The translations under genes were made by a program, and so were the position numbers. Source: an uncultured Eubacterium sp. (GTDB lineage: Bacteria; Bacillota_A; Clostridia; Lachnospirales; Lachnospiraceae). Taken from it: a DNA stretch of 33,368 bases. The notes below the pieces were generated by a model. It was given only the letters and a program-made list of their open reading frames with translations, was not told the DNA's origin and did no database searches. Positions 22,649-33,322 of the stretch are shown here, piece by piece (position 1 is the first letter of the stretch; each line of letters begins with the position of its first letter). The stretch spans positions 1 to 33,368 of the forward strand of contig CAQBGY010000008.1 of NCBI GenBank assembly GCA_948759685.1. The letters run 5' to 3'.

Positions 22649-25600
22649 ATGAGCGCAGATACAAAAACATCAAAGCTGTATGATGCCGCCATAGACGAAG
22701 TGACCGCAAGCGGGCAGGCATGGAAAAGCATATGCAGGCTTACGGGGCAGCTCTACCGCTATGAGTTTGACAATATCCTCATGGTCTACAAGCAAAGACC
22801 GAGGGCAACACTGATTGCGGATTTCGACACATGGAAAATGGTAGGGCGGTATGTAAGGCGTGGCAGCAAGGGCATCGCAATCTTCCCGTCAAGAGCCTTA
22901 AAACCGGGTATGCGGTATGTTTTCGACATATCAGATACCGGAGGCAGGGAAAGCCGCCTCACATGGGAGCTTGACCGGAACACCATGAAAGCGTATGCGG
23001 CGTGGTTACGGGACAAAGAGGGCATTGTCCCGATGGAAAAAGAGGGCGCTGCCCTGCCCGGAGGGAAAGAATCTGATAAATCTTTCTTAAAAGACTTTAC
23101 AGAAAGGCAGATCGGAGTCATAATGGACTCAGAATTTGGTGAACGCATTACCGAGTTCGTGAATCTGGCTGGAAACAAACAGATAACAGAAAATGGCAGA
23201 GCGCAAGAGATTACGGCAGGGGAAGCGTTAAAAAGAAGCGTCATGTATGCGGTATTTACAAGATGCGGCTTTGACCTTCCCACTGAAAAACAGGATTTCT
23301 CCTTTATTACCGCATTTACAACAGAGGAGGAAGTCTACCGTTTAGGATCTCTGCTCAGCGATATATCCTGTGAAGTGCTGAGAGGCATTGCAAATGATTT
23401 AAAGCAGATGGAAGAAAGGAGTATTGCAAATGGCAGAGATAACATTGACGTATCACGAGGGAGCGGACGGGATGCTGTACCCGTTGCTTACGGCACCGGA
23501 GGAAACGGTGAGCATGACGAACTTAGGGAAATTCGCAGTGAGGGCGATGGAGTACCTGAAGGAGAACCACAACAGCAGATACCGGACGCTGCAGAGGTTC
23601 GGGAAACTGGCGGAGAAGATGCAGGAAGTGGAGGACGAGGCGAACCGGATGATGGACGAGCTGGAGAGCAGCTACTTAAAGAACAACCCGCCGAAGGACA
23701 AAAACTCGACAATGGAGATGTGGCAGCTACGCCAGCAGGCGAGGATGCAGGCAGAGGAGATCGTGATGAACGAAATCGTGATGAAGTTCCATTAGAGGGA
23801 AGCGGGCAGCAGACAGAGGACAGTGAACAGCAGAATATAAGGAAAACAGAACTTGACCGGGAAATCGAGCAGGAACTGAATGAGATCAATTCTTTAGGGA
23901 GTTCTGATATGCAGAAAGGAAGCTATGAACAGGCTTCCTTTTTGATTGCCCAAAACGGGGATATGAAACTGCCGGAAGAATATTCCTACCAGAAGCCGGA
24001 ACAGGCGCTTACCGTCCCGCATGAGTATGTAAAACAGGTGCTTATGCGTGGCGGCGTGTATTCAGGGAGCAGAAAACGCATTTATGCGGCATTTCAGGAT
24101 ATTTCCGATCCGGGAGAACGGGTAAAGGCAATCCGCAGGGAATACGGACAGGGCGGTGCAGGCTGGCCCCTTGAAGGGGACGGGCTGCACGGATATGACA
24201 CCTTTTCCTCAAAGGGACTCCGCTTCCAGTGGCGTGAGGGCGGAACGGAAAAGGAGGGCTATGTCAACTGGAAAGCCATAGAGCGTGAACTGGGTGCGCT
24301 GATCATGACGGGGGAATATTATACCCCGCCAAAGGCATTTGATCCCGACAAGGTATCGGCGGCGGTATGGCAGGAGGTCATGGACGAATTTTTCCAGAAC
24401 AGCTTCTGGAGTCCGGTCCCGAACATGCTGTTATATGAGGTATTCACGAAGGAACTGCCCATGAGCGACAAGGCACAGTTCATTGAAAGGATGTTCTGCA
24501 GAAACCCTTATGCAGCCAGCATATCAAACAACTTTGAAAATGAATACGGCAGATGCAACATTGAGCAGACACATGAGGGTATTTTCATTGAATATTACGA
24601 TGGGAATGGCACGAAGTGGAAAACGGAGCTTGACTGGTGGGACTGTGCGGCTTATGTGGAGAGCATGATAGCCGATGGCGTATATCAGACAGATGCGCCT
24701 TATTCTGAAATCGACAGTATGATGAAAGAAAATTCCGCTGTATCGTGGATAGAGATTTTGAAAGAAGATACGGACAAATATCTTTCGGAGGATGCAGGGC
24801 GGCATCAGCAGAACCGCTTGGACACGATACAGGAAGTCCTCGAAGCCAAAGGTCTGCAGGAACGGCTGGAAGTAACATGGGATGATGCCTATGATGAAGT
24901 CATTGCAAGCGACGGGGAAACCGTATGGCACGGCAGGCAGTTTTACGACTATCTGTTTGAGGAAGTGCTTGAGTTTGGCGAAATCCGCAGGGATAACGAT
25001 CTTACGTTTCAGGCACAGATGCAGCTTGAGCATGACAGATATTCGAGCCGCAACCCGGACAAGACAGAATTTATCCACCGGAAAACCTTTAAAACAGTGG
25101 AGCTTACTGCAGAAGAGTGGGAAAAACGGGAGGAAAACCTGTGGCTGGAACCGCTAAAGGGATATTTTAATGAGGAAATCCAGTATATTTCCGTAAAGAC
25201 ACTGATCTATGATATTTTTACCACAAATCTAAACATGGAAAGCAAGGCGGGATTCCTTGCAAGCGTGTACGGGGAGCAGCGGGAAGGGTTTTTCATGTCG
25301 GAATACACGGACAATTCCTATGGCAAGTGCAAGATCAGCAGGGATAAGGACGGCATTACAGTCTCTTATCCACGGGAAGATGGAACAAAAGGGGAAAAGC
25401 GGGTGGATTACCGATACTGCGCTGACCTGATCCTGCACATGATAGAGGAAAACGACTATCTGACAGAGGGAATATTTGAGCGGTTCAAGGAAGCTCCAAA
25501 AGCATTTACTGCAATGCCGTGGTTCATGGAAATCTACCATGAATATAAGGAATGTATGCTGCAGGAGCCGGACTTTGCTGCGGTCAGCATTGATGGGCAG

Positions 25601-28600
25601 GAGGAAGAAAGGCAGGAAGGACAGGAGCCGGAGGCAGCAGCGGAAGAAATACCGGAAACACGGCAGACGGTGGAAAACGGACAGGAAGAAATACCGGAAA
25701 CATGGCAGACGGTGGAAAACGGGCAGGAGGAGATACCGGAAGCATGGCAGACGGCAGAAAGCGGGCAGGAAGAAACAGCAGAAACACGGCAGGAACAGGA
25801 AGAAACGGCGGAAATACAGCAGGAGCAGGAGGATACGCAGGAAGCGGCAGAACGTGTGGAGGGGGAGATATTAAACCCTGACGGGAGCGTGGCAAAGCCC
25901 GCTGCGGGCAGTCTGTTCCCGGAAGCTCTGCGGCAGGTAGAGGCAATGGACGAGGATCTGCGTGATGCGCTGGAAATCTATCTGACAAAATGCTCCGCAA
26001 TCGTGCCGTACCAGCCGTTTTTGGTTATGGTAGCAGAAAGCAGCCTGCCAAAAGAGGATAAGCTGTATTTTTTGAACCGCACCATAAACCATATGGAGGA
26101 TAAGGAGCAGACAAAGGCATACCATAACAATGCCTATGGTCTAGTGGAGTATATCCAGAGCAAAGATGCTTTCATGGCGGACTTAAAGGGCAGGGACGGG
26201 GAGCGGAAGAGATTTTCCGCAACCTATGAACAGCTCTATTCCATCATGGAATACCTGATCCGGGCGAAATCGTTTGTCATACAGCGGAACATCAATGAAT
26301 ATGCGGCGGAATATGCCAGAACGCCTTATGAGAAAAAATCCGGTTTAGAGAAACAGTTTGAGGATAAAGTGAAAGCCCTTAAAAGCAGGCAGCGGAATGG
26401 GAACTTTCATTTTGAGGATGAGGAACTTCCAAAAGGCGGGCAGAAAACGAGATACCAGTGGAATGTGGAGGCAATCCGGCTGTTAAAGCAGATAGAGCGT
26501 GAGGACAGGACTGCCACGCCGGAAGAACAGACGGTGCTTGCCCGGTATGTGGGATGGGGCGGCATAGCGCAGGCTTTTGACGAAAGGAATGAGGGCTGGC
26601 AGAAGGAGTATGCGGAACTGAAAGAACTTCTTTCCACGTCGGAATATGCGGACGCAAGGGAGACGGTCAACACGGCATTTTACACTTCCCCCGTCATTAC
26701 GCAGGCAGTTTACGGTGCATTGGAAAAATTCGGTTTCAAAAAAGGGACCATATTAGAGCCGGCGCTTGGCGTCGGTCATTTTTTTGGAACGCTGCCGGAA
26801 TCCATGCAGGAAAGCAGGCTCTACGGCGTGGAAAAAGACGACATCAGCGGGCGGATCGCAAAGCTGCTGTACCCGAAAGCACAGATAAAAGTAAGGGGGT
26901 TTGAGGAAACACAATACCCTGACAACTTTTTCGATGTTGCGGTGGGCAACGTGCCTTTCGGGGATTACAAGCTGTATGATGCGAAGTATGCAAAGCACAA
27001 TTTCCGTATCCACGATTACTTTTTCGCAAAGGCGCTGGATAAGGTAAGACCGGGCGGCATTGTGGCGTTCATCACAAGCAAGGGAACGCTTGACAAGGCG
27101 AACCCTGCGGTAAGGAAGTACCTTGCGGAACGGGCGGAGCTGCTCGGCGCAATCCGCCTGCCCAATACGGCATTCAGGGACAGTGCGGGAACCGACGTCA
27201 CAAGCGACATCATATTCCTGCAGAAGAGGGAGCGCAAGATCGTGACGGAGCCGGACTGGGTGCATCTTGGCAGGACGGAGGACGGCATTGCGGTCAATTC
27301 CTATTTTGCCCAGCATCCGGAAATGATGCTCGGAACAATGGAGTACGATACACGCATGTTCGGCAATGGCAGCAAATACACAAGCTGCATCAACCATGAC
27401 GAAAACTTTGACCTGAAATCCGCACTGGAAACGGCAGTAGGGCAGCTTTCCGGCAGGATAACCGACGTGGCAGAGCTTGCGGCAGAAGAGGAAAAAACGG
27501 AGGACATCATTGAAGCAGATCCCGACGTGAAGAATTATACCTATACCTTTGTGGACGGAAAACTCTATTACCGTGAAAATTCTGTCATGTACCGAAAGGA
27601 AGTATCGGCAACGGCGGAAGAACGTATACGGGGCATGGACGAAATCCGCACGGTTACAAGACAGCTTATCTTCATACAGACGGAAGGGTGCAGCAGTGAA
27701 GAACTGGCGGCACAGCAGAAATTACTCAATGAAAAGTACGATGCCTATGTGAAAAAATACGGACCGCTGACCGGAAGGGGGAGCCAGCAGGCATTCCGTG
27801 ACGATGCGGATTATCCGCTTCTGTGTTCCCTTGAGGTCGTGGACGAGGACGGAAGGGTGGAAAAAGCGGATATGTTCTACAAACAGACAATCCGTGCGAA
27901 GAATCAGGTGGAGCGTGTGGAAACGGCGGTGGAGGCGCTGAACGTGTCCGTCAATGAGTTTGGGACGGTCAATATCCCGTTCATGTTAAGCATTTATGAG
28001 CCTGACATCAGTAAAGAGATGGAAAGCCTGCCGGAAGGCAGCACACTCTCACCGGATGCGGAAGCGGAAGTAAAGAGGGCGGTACTCTTAAAAGATCTTG
28101 AGGGGCTTGTGTATCTGGAACCAACGGAATACAACCCCGACAACCTGAACACGGGATGGAAAACGGCGGATGAATATTTGTCCGGCAACGTGCGTGACAA
28201 GTTAAGGATTGCGGAAGTGTATCAGAAAGAAAACCCGGAGTTATTCGGCATCAATGCGGAAGCGCTGAAAAATGTGCAGCCGGAACGTCTCGATGCGTCT
28301 GAAATCGACGTGCGTATCGGAACCACATGGATTGAGCCGCAGGATTATGAGGAGTTTATCTATGAGCTTGTGAAAACACCGCCCAGGGCAAGGGCTGTGC
28401 GGACGAAGTACAGCAGCACGGGCATACAGGTAAAACTCAACACCTACAACATGAACTGGTTCATTGACGGGAAACGGTATGACAACCATTCCATTGCCGC
28501 AACGGAGACTTACGGCACGAAGCGGATTGACGCCTATTCCATTTTTGAGGAAACCTTAAACCTGCGCACGGTTACAGTCCGTGACAGGATAGACGACGGG

Positions 28601-28901
28601 GGCGGGAAGTACCACTATGAGGTAAATAAGAAGGAAACCATGCTTGCAAGGGAAAAGCAGAACCAGATGAAGGAGGCGTTCAAAAGCTGGATATTCAAGG
28701 ATCAGGAACGGCGGCAGAAATATGTGGATTATTACAATGAGACATTCAACAATATCCGCCTGCGGGAATATGACGGCTCACACCTGACATTCCCCGGCAT
28801 GAACCCGGAGATTAAGCTGCGTGACCACCAGAAAAATGCAATCGCAAGAATCCTGCTCGGAGGCAACACCCTGTTAGCGCACTGTGTAGGAGCCGGGAAA
28901 A
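22649..28901 (+). CDS. giant ArdC-like/LPD/N6-methylase/SF2-helicase protein, exon 1
   Basis: Exon 1 codes for about 2084 residues. Order: an N-terminal domain resembling the antirestriction-type start of such proteins ([25 protein letters not shown]); a Gly/Asp/Glu-rich linker (about 260-385) that overlaps the nested tnpV frame; several related LPD-type modules (about 430-1210); tandem 14-residue repeats (about 999-1060); an N6-methylase-like domain with SAM motif [12 protein letters not shown] (1369-1380) and NVPFG (1434-1438) in place of NPPY; and the start of a Snf2/SF2 helicase whose Walker A begins at GAGK (2081-2084). The open frame runs on to 28918, but the last codons are intron sequence. 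ATG 22649 follows GGAGG. Such proteins are thought to protect or process incoming DNA. Confidence 0.88.
23430..23795 (+). CDS. tnpV: TnpV-like protein encoded inside the giant gene in another frame
   Basis: 121 residues from ATG 23430, with AAAGGAG (23415-23421) eight bases upstream. The sequence follows the TnpV family (transposon-encoded protein, pfam14198 as I know it): [19 protein letters not shown], then [33 protein letters not shown], and the end [18 protein letters not shown]. This is a complete and family-like protein, although the same DNA also encodes residues 260-382 of the giant protein in a different frame, where the product is low-complexity. TnpV's function is unknown. The perfect ribosome site and full family length make it hard to regard as a chance frame. 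Coding in both frames is a hypothesis until expression is tested. Confidence 0.7.
   Translation: MAEITLTYHEGADGMLYPLLTAPEETVSMTNLGKFAVRAMEYLKENHNSRYRTLQRFGKLAEKMQEVEDEANRMMDELESSYLKNNPPKDKNSTMEMWQLRQQARMQAEEIVMNEIVMKFH
25643..25828 (+). repeat. tandem 42-bp repeats coding 14-residue units
   Basis: Three 42-bp units (25643-25684, 25685-25726, 25727-25768) encode [28 protein letters not shown] and [14 protein letters not shown]. Two shorter 30-bp units follow ([20 protein letters not shown]). They form an acidic, flexible spacer between LPD modules of the giant protein. Near-identical units suggest recent expansion and variable copy number between strains. Confidence 0.85.
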
Positions 28902-28918
28902 GTGCGACACGTTCGTAA

Positions 28919-29659
28919 CTGAAAAGGTTACGCACAAGGTCGTATGAAAATAAAACAAAATATTTGAATACGGTTCTTGGAGAACTGATATTCCGATAGG
29001 TGGAATGATGGAGTAACGCCCTGAAACGCCTACCTTAAAACTACGACATGCGTTGTCCTTATGTAACAAAGGGCATGGTATGACGCTCGTGGAAGTCGGC
29101 AGAAGTCTGTCCCAAACAGGTCAGGCTGTGGAAAGCGCTCTGGAGGCAGGGTGTGCAGATGATATGCCGGAGGTCTATAAACTACCTATGGTCAGAATGT
29201 CATTTGATGACTGACGAAATCCCGAATGTACGGGTCTAAAAGGCGATGCGGCAGAAATGCCGTATTCCGAGTACGGAAGTATGTGGAGGACGAGTAAGAA
29301 TTTTTACTATGAAAGCCCTTGCAGTGTTACAGGCACTGGACGGCATACAGGCTCAGAGGGAAACCTAAGGGTAGACATGAACAGATAGGAATACCGGAAC
29401 GTGGAAAGGCTGGAACATGGAGCTGGTTACAGGCTGTGAAATGTTGGTTTGGAAAGTATATAGCGGTATGTATATAACAATCCTTTATCCAGTTGAGAGA
29501 GGTGGCGCAGTACCGGAGAAGCCGCTGCGAAAAAGAAGCGGCAGAGGGATAGCCACTAGTCATCAGTAATGAATAAATTGATAACTAAACAGATTCAAAG
29601 GTTCGAGTATGACTAAGAAAAGCGAAATCTAATCAGAACCGAGAGGAGAGTAACTGACT
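28919..29659 (+). ncRNA. group II intron RNA domains I-III (5' non-coding part)
   Basis: No plausible gene lies in these ~740 bases. They form the large 5' RNA region of the intron ahead of the protein gene, beginning with a GTAAC/GTTAC hairpin just after the GTGCGAC. I could not assign exon-binding sequences with confidence: an obvious complement of the 5' exon end GGGAAAA was not found by eye. Confidence 0.75.
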
Positions 29660-31543
29660 TTGACAGACAGAAAAAAGCCCTTGAAGAAACAAAAAATCCG
29701 TAATGCTGAATATTACGATATGCAGGATATCTTTGATGGACTATATGCGGACAGTAAGAAAGGGTGTCATTTCCGCAATCTTGTGGAAATCATAAAACGC
29801 CCTGAAAATATCAAGCTGGCATACAGGAACATAAGGAAAAACAGCGGAAGTAAAACGGCAGGAACGGATAAAAAGACAATCAGCGATTTAAACAAATGGA
29901 CGGAAAGTGCATTGGTTGCACATGTCCAGAAAAGGCTGGACTGGTATACGCCAAATGCTGTCCGCAGGGTGGAGATACCAAAGGACAATGGGAAAACCAG
30001 ACCCTTAGGAATCCCTACAATCATGGACAGGCTGATACAGCAGTGTATCATGCAGGTATTAGAGCCTATATGTGAAGCAAAATTTTTCAAGCGGAGCAAT
30101 GGGTTCAGACCAGACCACAGTGCAGAAAACGCCATTGCACAGGCAGAAAGAATGATACAGAATGTCGGCTGTCATTATGTAGTTGACATTGATATTAAGT
30201 CTTTCTTTGATAACGTAAGTCATGGAAAGCTGTTAAAACAAATGTGGACGATGGGAATACAGGATAAGAAGCTGCTGTCTGTTATCTCTGCCATGTTAAA
30301 AGCAGAGGTGGCAGGCGTCGGGTTTCCAGAGAAAGGCACTCCGCAGGGCGGAATCATCTCGCCATTACTTTCAAACATTGTTTTGAATGAACTGGACTGG
30401 TGGGTAGTAAGCCAATGGGAAGAAATGCCGACAAGAAAGAACTATGTCCACAGGATATATGCAAACGGCACACCTGACAAGAGCTGTACGATTTGGGTAC
30501 TCCGCAATAAAACAAACTTAAAAGAGTGTTATGTTGTCCGTTACGCTGATGATTTTAAAATCTTCTGTAAGAAACGGTCAGATGCGGTGAAAATGTTTGA
30601 AGCAACGAAAAAGTGGCTCATGGACAGGCTGAATTTACAGGTAAGTCCAGAGAAATCAAAAATAGTAAACTTAAAGCGCCACTACTCTGAATTCCTTGGC
30701 TTTAAGATGAAAGTCAGGAAAAAGGGAAAATGCAAAAACGGAAATCCCAAATATGTGATTAAAGCCTGTGTAAAGGATAAGGCATTGATAAAAATCAGGA
30801 AAAAAGCCAAAGACCTGATAGGAAGCCTCCGACAAACATATGATAAACACATGGAGTACAGACTAATCCAGAAATATAATGCGTATCTGATAGGAGTACA
30901 CAATTATTATTGTATTGCAACGCATGTAAATCTGGATTTCCAAACAATCGCTTATGATGTCAAAAAGAGCCTTTATAACAGATTGAAACACCGGTTGCAG
31001 AAACAGGGAACCATTACCAACAGATATATCAGGGAAAAGTATGGAAAGAGCCGCGAAGTGAGGTATCTGAACGGTCACGCCATAGTACCAGTCGCTTATG
31101 TACAGCACAGAGTCCCTATGGATAAAAAGGTAAAAATAAATAAATACACACCTGAAGGCAGGGCAGAGATTCATAAGAATTTGAGCAGTGTCAATATGTC
31201 GGTGTTGTATCATTTGATGAATACCCCATGCAGTAATGCAAGCGTCGAGTATAACGACAACCGCATTGCACTGTATGTAGCCCAAAAGGGAAAATGTGCG
31301 GTTACAGGCATGGAATTAGAAGCTAATCAGGTAGACTGCCATCATAAAATACCAATAGAGTATAACGGTAAAGATGATTATGAAAATCTGATAATCGTTT
31401 CTGATGCAATCCACATTTTAATACATGCCAGCAATGAAAGGACAATCCAAAAGTATCTGGCGGCAGTGGAACTGAATGAAAAGCAACTGAAAAAGCTGAA
31501 TAAGTTAAGAGGACTTGCACATATGCAGGCACTTATTCTTTAA
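29660..31543 (+). CDS. ltrA: group II intron reverse transcriptase/maturase with HNH endonuclease
   Basis: 627 residues, TTG start with GAGAGGAGAG about ten bases upstream. Reverse transcriptase blocks in order: RRVEIPKDNGKTRPLGIPT (RT2), SNGFRPDHSA, VVDIDIKSFFDNVSH (RT3), GTPQGGIISPLLSN (RT4), VRYADDFKIF with YADD at 295-298 (RT5), and PEKSKIVNLKRHYSEFLGF. The maturase X domain follows, then a C-terminal HNH endonuclease with CAVTG, CHHKIP (H561, H562) and NLIIVSDAIHILIH. The catalytic Asp pair and HNH residues are intact, so the intron may still be mobile. The protein helps its RNA fold, splices it and reverse-transcribes it into new sites. It is coded in domain IV, as usual. Confidence 0.95.
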   Translation: MTDRKKPLKKQKIRNAEYYDMQDIFDGLYADSKKGCHFRNLVEIIKRPENIKLAYRNIRKNSGSKTAGTDKKTISDLNKWTESALVAHVQKRLDWYTPNAVRRVEIPKDNGKTRPLGIPTIMDRLIQQCIMQVLEPICEAKFFKRSNGFRPDHSAENAIAQAERMIQNVGCHYVVDIDIKSFFDNVSHGKLLKQMWTMGIQDKKLLSVISAMLKAEVAGVGFPEKGTPQGGIISPLLSNIVLNELDWWVVSQWEEMPTRKNYVHRIYANGTPDKSCTIWVLRNKTNLKECYVVRYADDFKIFCKKRSDAVKMFEATKKWLMDRLNLQVSPEKSKIVNLKRHYSEFLGFKMKVRKKGKCKNGNPKYVIKACVKDKALIKIRKKAKDLIGSLRQTYDKHMEYRLIQKYNAYLIGVHNYYCIATHVNLDFQTIAYDVKKSLYNRLKHRLQKQGTITNRYIREKYGKSREVRYLNGHAIVPVAYVQHRVPMDKKVKINKYTPEGRAEIHKNLSSVNMSVLYHLMNTPCSNASVEYNDNRIALYVAQKGKCAVTGMELEANQVDCHHKIPIEYNGKDDYENLIIVSDAIHILIHASNERTIQKYLAAVELNEKQLKKLNKLRGLAHMQALIL

Positions 31544-31597
31544 GTGGAAGAAATCTGTTTGATGTTTTAGATTATCACAAAGATTACTGATGATGGA

Positions 31598-31631
31598 AAG
31601 CCGTGTGATGGGAAACTGTCACGCACGGTTT
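31598..31631 (+). ncRNA. group II intron domain V
   Basis: A 34-nt hairpin. Lower stem AAGCCGTG/CACGGTTT contains the AGC catalytic triad and its G-U pair, a two-base CG bulge lies at 31622-31623, and the upper stem is capped by a GAAA tetraloop (31612-31615). All standard domain V features are present, so the catalytic core looks functional. Confidence 0.92.
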
Positions 31632-31632
31632 G

Positions 31633-31717
31633 GGGCGGGGGAAAACTTGGAGATAACATCAAAGAGTTACCTATCGTTAAAAGCGTCTACCTTGTGGCAA
31701 AACCGCAGGGGTGGCGC
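31633..31717 (+). ncRNA. domain VI and a putative 3' extension stem-loop
   Basis: After domain V, a stem with GGAA/TT-A-CC pairing contains a candidate branch-point A at 31669, followed by CCTAT. Beyond that lies an extra interrupted hairpin, GCG-ACC-TGTGG (31683-31697) pairing with CCGCA-GGT-CGC (31703-31717) over loop CAAAA. The exon frame resumes directly after it. Such a 3' extension, moving the splice site about 50 bases downstream, is known for a class B intron of Bacillus cereus. Confidence 0.55.
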
Positions 31718-31718
31718 A

Positions 31719-33322
31719 CATCATTTACCATGATGGCGGCATGTATGGAACAGCGGCGGCTCGGTCTTGCCAACAAAAATGTCATCGTAGTGCCGAAGTC
31801 CATCGTGGGGCAGACGGCGGGGGAGTTCATGCGGCTGTACCCGTCCGCAAATATCCTTGTGGCAACGGAGCGTGATTTTGAAAAAAGCAGGAGGAAACAG
31901 TTCGTGTCCCGTATCGCAACCGGGGACTATGACTGCATCATCATGTCGCACTCGCAGTTTGAGAAGATACCGATCTCAAAGGAACGGAAAGAGCGTATGC
32001 TGCAGGCGCAGATACAGGAAATCTCCTATGCGATTGATGAAATCAAGGCGGAAAAGGGAGAGCAGTGGACCATCAAGCAGATGGAGGCACAGAAGAAAAA
32101 GCTGGACGAACAGTTAAAGGAACTGACAGAGGAAAGCCGCAAGGATGACCTGATCACGTTTGAGGAACTGGGCATTGATTCCGTCATGGTGGACGAAGCG
32201 CATCATTTTAAAAACCTGTCGATTTTCTCCAAAATCAACAATGTATCAGGCATATCAAGCACTGGCTCTAAAAAGGCAATGGATATGTACCTGAAATGCC
32301 AGTACCTCGATGAGATCAATGACGGCAGGGGTATCGTGTTCGCAACCGGAACCCCGGTAAGCAATACCATGTGCGAACTGTATGTCATGCAGCTTTATCT
32401 TCAGAAGAGAACGCTGGAGCGCATGGGGATTTACCACTTTGATTCATGGGCGGCGAATTTCGGTGAAGTGACAACCGCACTGGAACTGACCGTGGAAGGC
32501 AGCGGGTTCCGCTTTAAGAGCCGTTTCAACAAGTTTACAAACGTGCCGGAGCTTATGACTTCCTTCCGTGAGGTGGCGGACGTGCAGACTTCCGATATGT
32601 TAAACCTTCCGGTCCCTGCATTGAGAAGCGGCAAGCCGATCATTGTGGAAAGCGAGCCGGACTGGTATGTGAAGCAGGTCATGGAAGAGTTTGCGAAACG
32701 TGCGGAGCGGATTCATGCAGGCGGCGTCGATCCCAAAGAGGACAATTTCTTAAAAATAACGGGGGAGGCAAGGCTCTTAGGGACGGACGCAAGGCTTCTG
32801 GAACTGGATGCGCCGGATAACCCGGACGGGAAACTGAATAAGGTAGCAGCGAATGTGGCAGCCGAATATTTTGCCGGGAACAAGGACGGTAAGATCGGCT
32901 GCCAGCTTATTTTCTCGGACATTGGCACACCGAAAACGGCATGGACGCCTGACTGGGCGGAGCGTATCAAGAACGGCGGGCAGTTTGACATTTACAATTA
33001 CCTGAAAACCGAACTGGTAAAACAGGGCATCCCGGCAGAAGAGATTGCTTTCATACACGACGCAAAAACTGACGCACAGCGGGAGGCGCTTTTCAAGGAT
33101 ATGAGGAGCGGAAAAAAGAAGATACTGATCGGTTCCACGGATCAGTGCGGGACGGGCGTAAACGTGCAGGCGCACATCACGGCAATGCACCACGTAGACT
33201 GTCCGTGGAAGCCCTCATGTATAGAACAGCGTGAGGGGCGTGGCGTAAGGCAGGGCAACGAGAATGATGAGGTGGCAATCTACCGTTATGTAACAAAAGG
33301 AACCTTTGACGCATATTCCTGG
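31719..33322 (+). CDS. giant methylase-helicase protein, exon 2 (SF2 helicase core)
   Basis: About 535 residues continuing exon 1. The helicase core continues with FTMMAACMEQRRLGLANK, motif Ia IVVPKS, motif II VDEAHHFKNL (DEAH at 32192-32203), motif III-like FATGTPVSNTMCE, LIGSTDQCGTGVN, and motif VI QREGRGVRQGNE (33227 on). The open frame extends upstream into the intron and has a GTG at 31694, but that part is not homologous to the helicase family. The frame ends at 33343 after GTFDAYSW, because a GTGCGAC at 33323 introduces foreign sequence. Family members continue here with SLVENKQRFI. So this exon also ends at an intron. Confidence 0.88.

Larger units (their letters stand above)
28902..31718 (+). 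mobile_element. group II intron with intron-encoded protein, inserted in the helicase Walker A
   Basis: The 5' end is GTGCGAC (28902), the canonical group II start, and GTGCG can pair with CGCAC shortly downstream. A domain V is found at 31598-31631, and a maturase gene lies between (domain IV). The helicase frame is broken exactly at GTGCGAC, after GGG-AAA-A, and resumes at 31719 (CA-TCA-TTT-ACC) in a frame that restores GAGKTSFTMMAA. The 3' end is less certain: 31718 with a phase-1 junction, or 31720 with an intron starting at 28901, giving GAGKSFTMM. The usual end expected after domain VI would be near 31674. Total length is about 2.8 kb. Splicing is required for a working helicase. Confidence 0.9.

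Noticed and set aside
25643..25828. CRISPR-like array
   Set aside because: Units are contiguous, in frame and without spacers; they code for a peptide repeat.
25476..25874. Very basic Arg/Lys-rich frame of 132 codons inside the giant gene
   Set aside because: It is the alternative-frame reading of the 42-bp repeats; it has no family likeness and only reflects the purine-rich repeat.
28902..28918. Natural C-terminus of the giant protein at the TAA of 28916-28918
   Set aside because: The last codons are the GTGCGAC intron start and the protein would stop inside the P-loop.
31694..31718. Exon 2 as an independent gene starting at GTG 31694
   Set aside because: The first residues are intron-derived, there is no ribosome site, and the protein begins inside the helicase Walker A motif, so it is a continuation of exon 1.
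460..33193. Numerous minus-strand frames of 60-245 codons
   Set aside because: All overlap well-supported plus-strand genes, lack ribosome sites and family-like sequence, and look like shadows of the codon usage.
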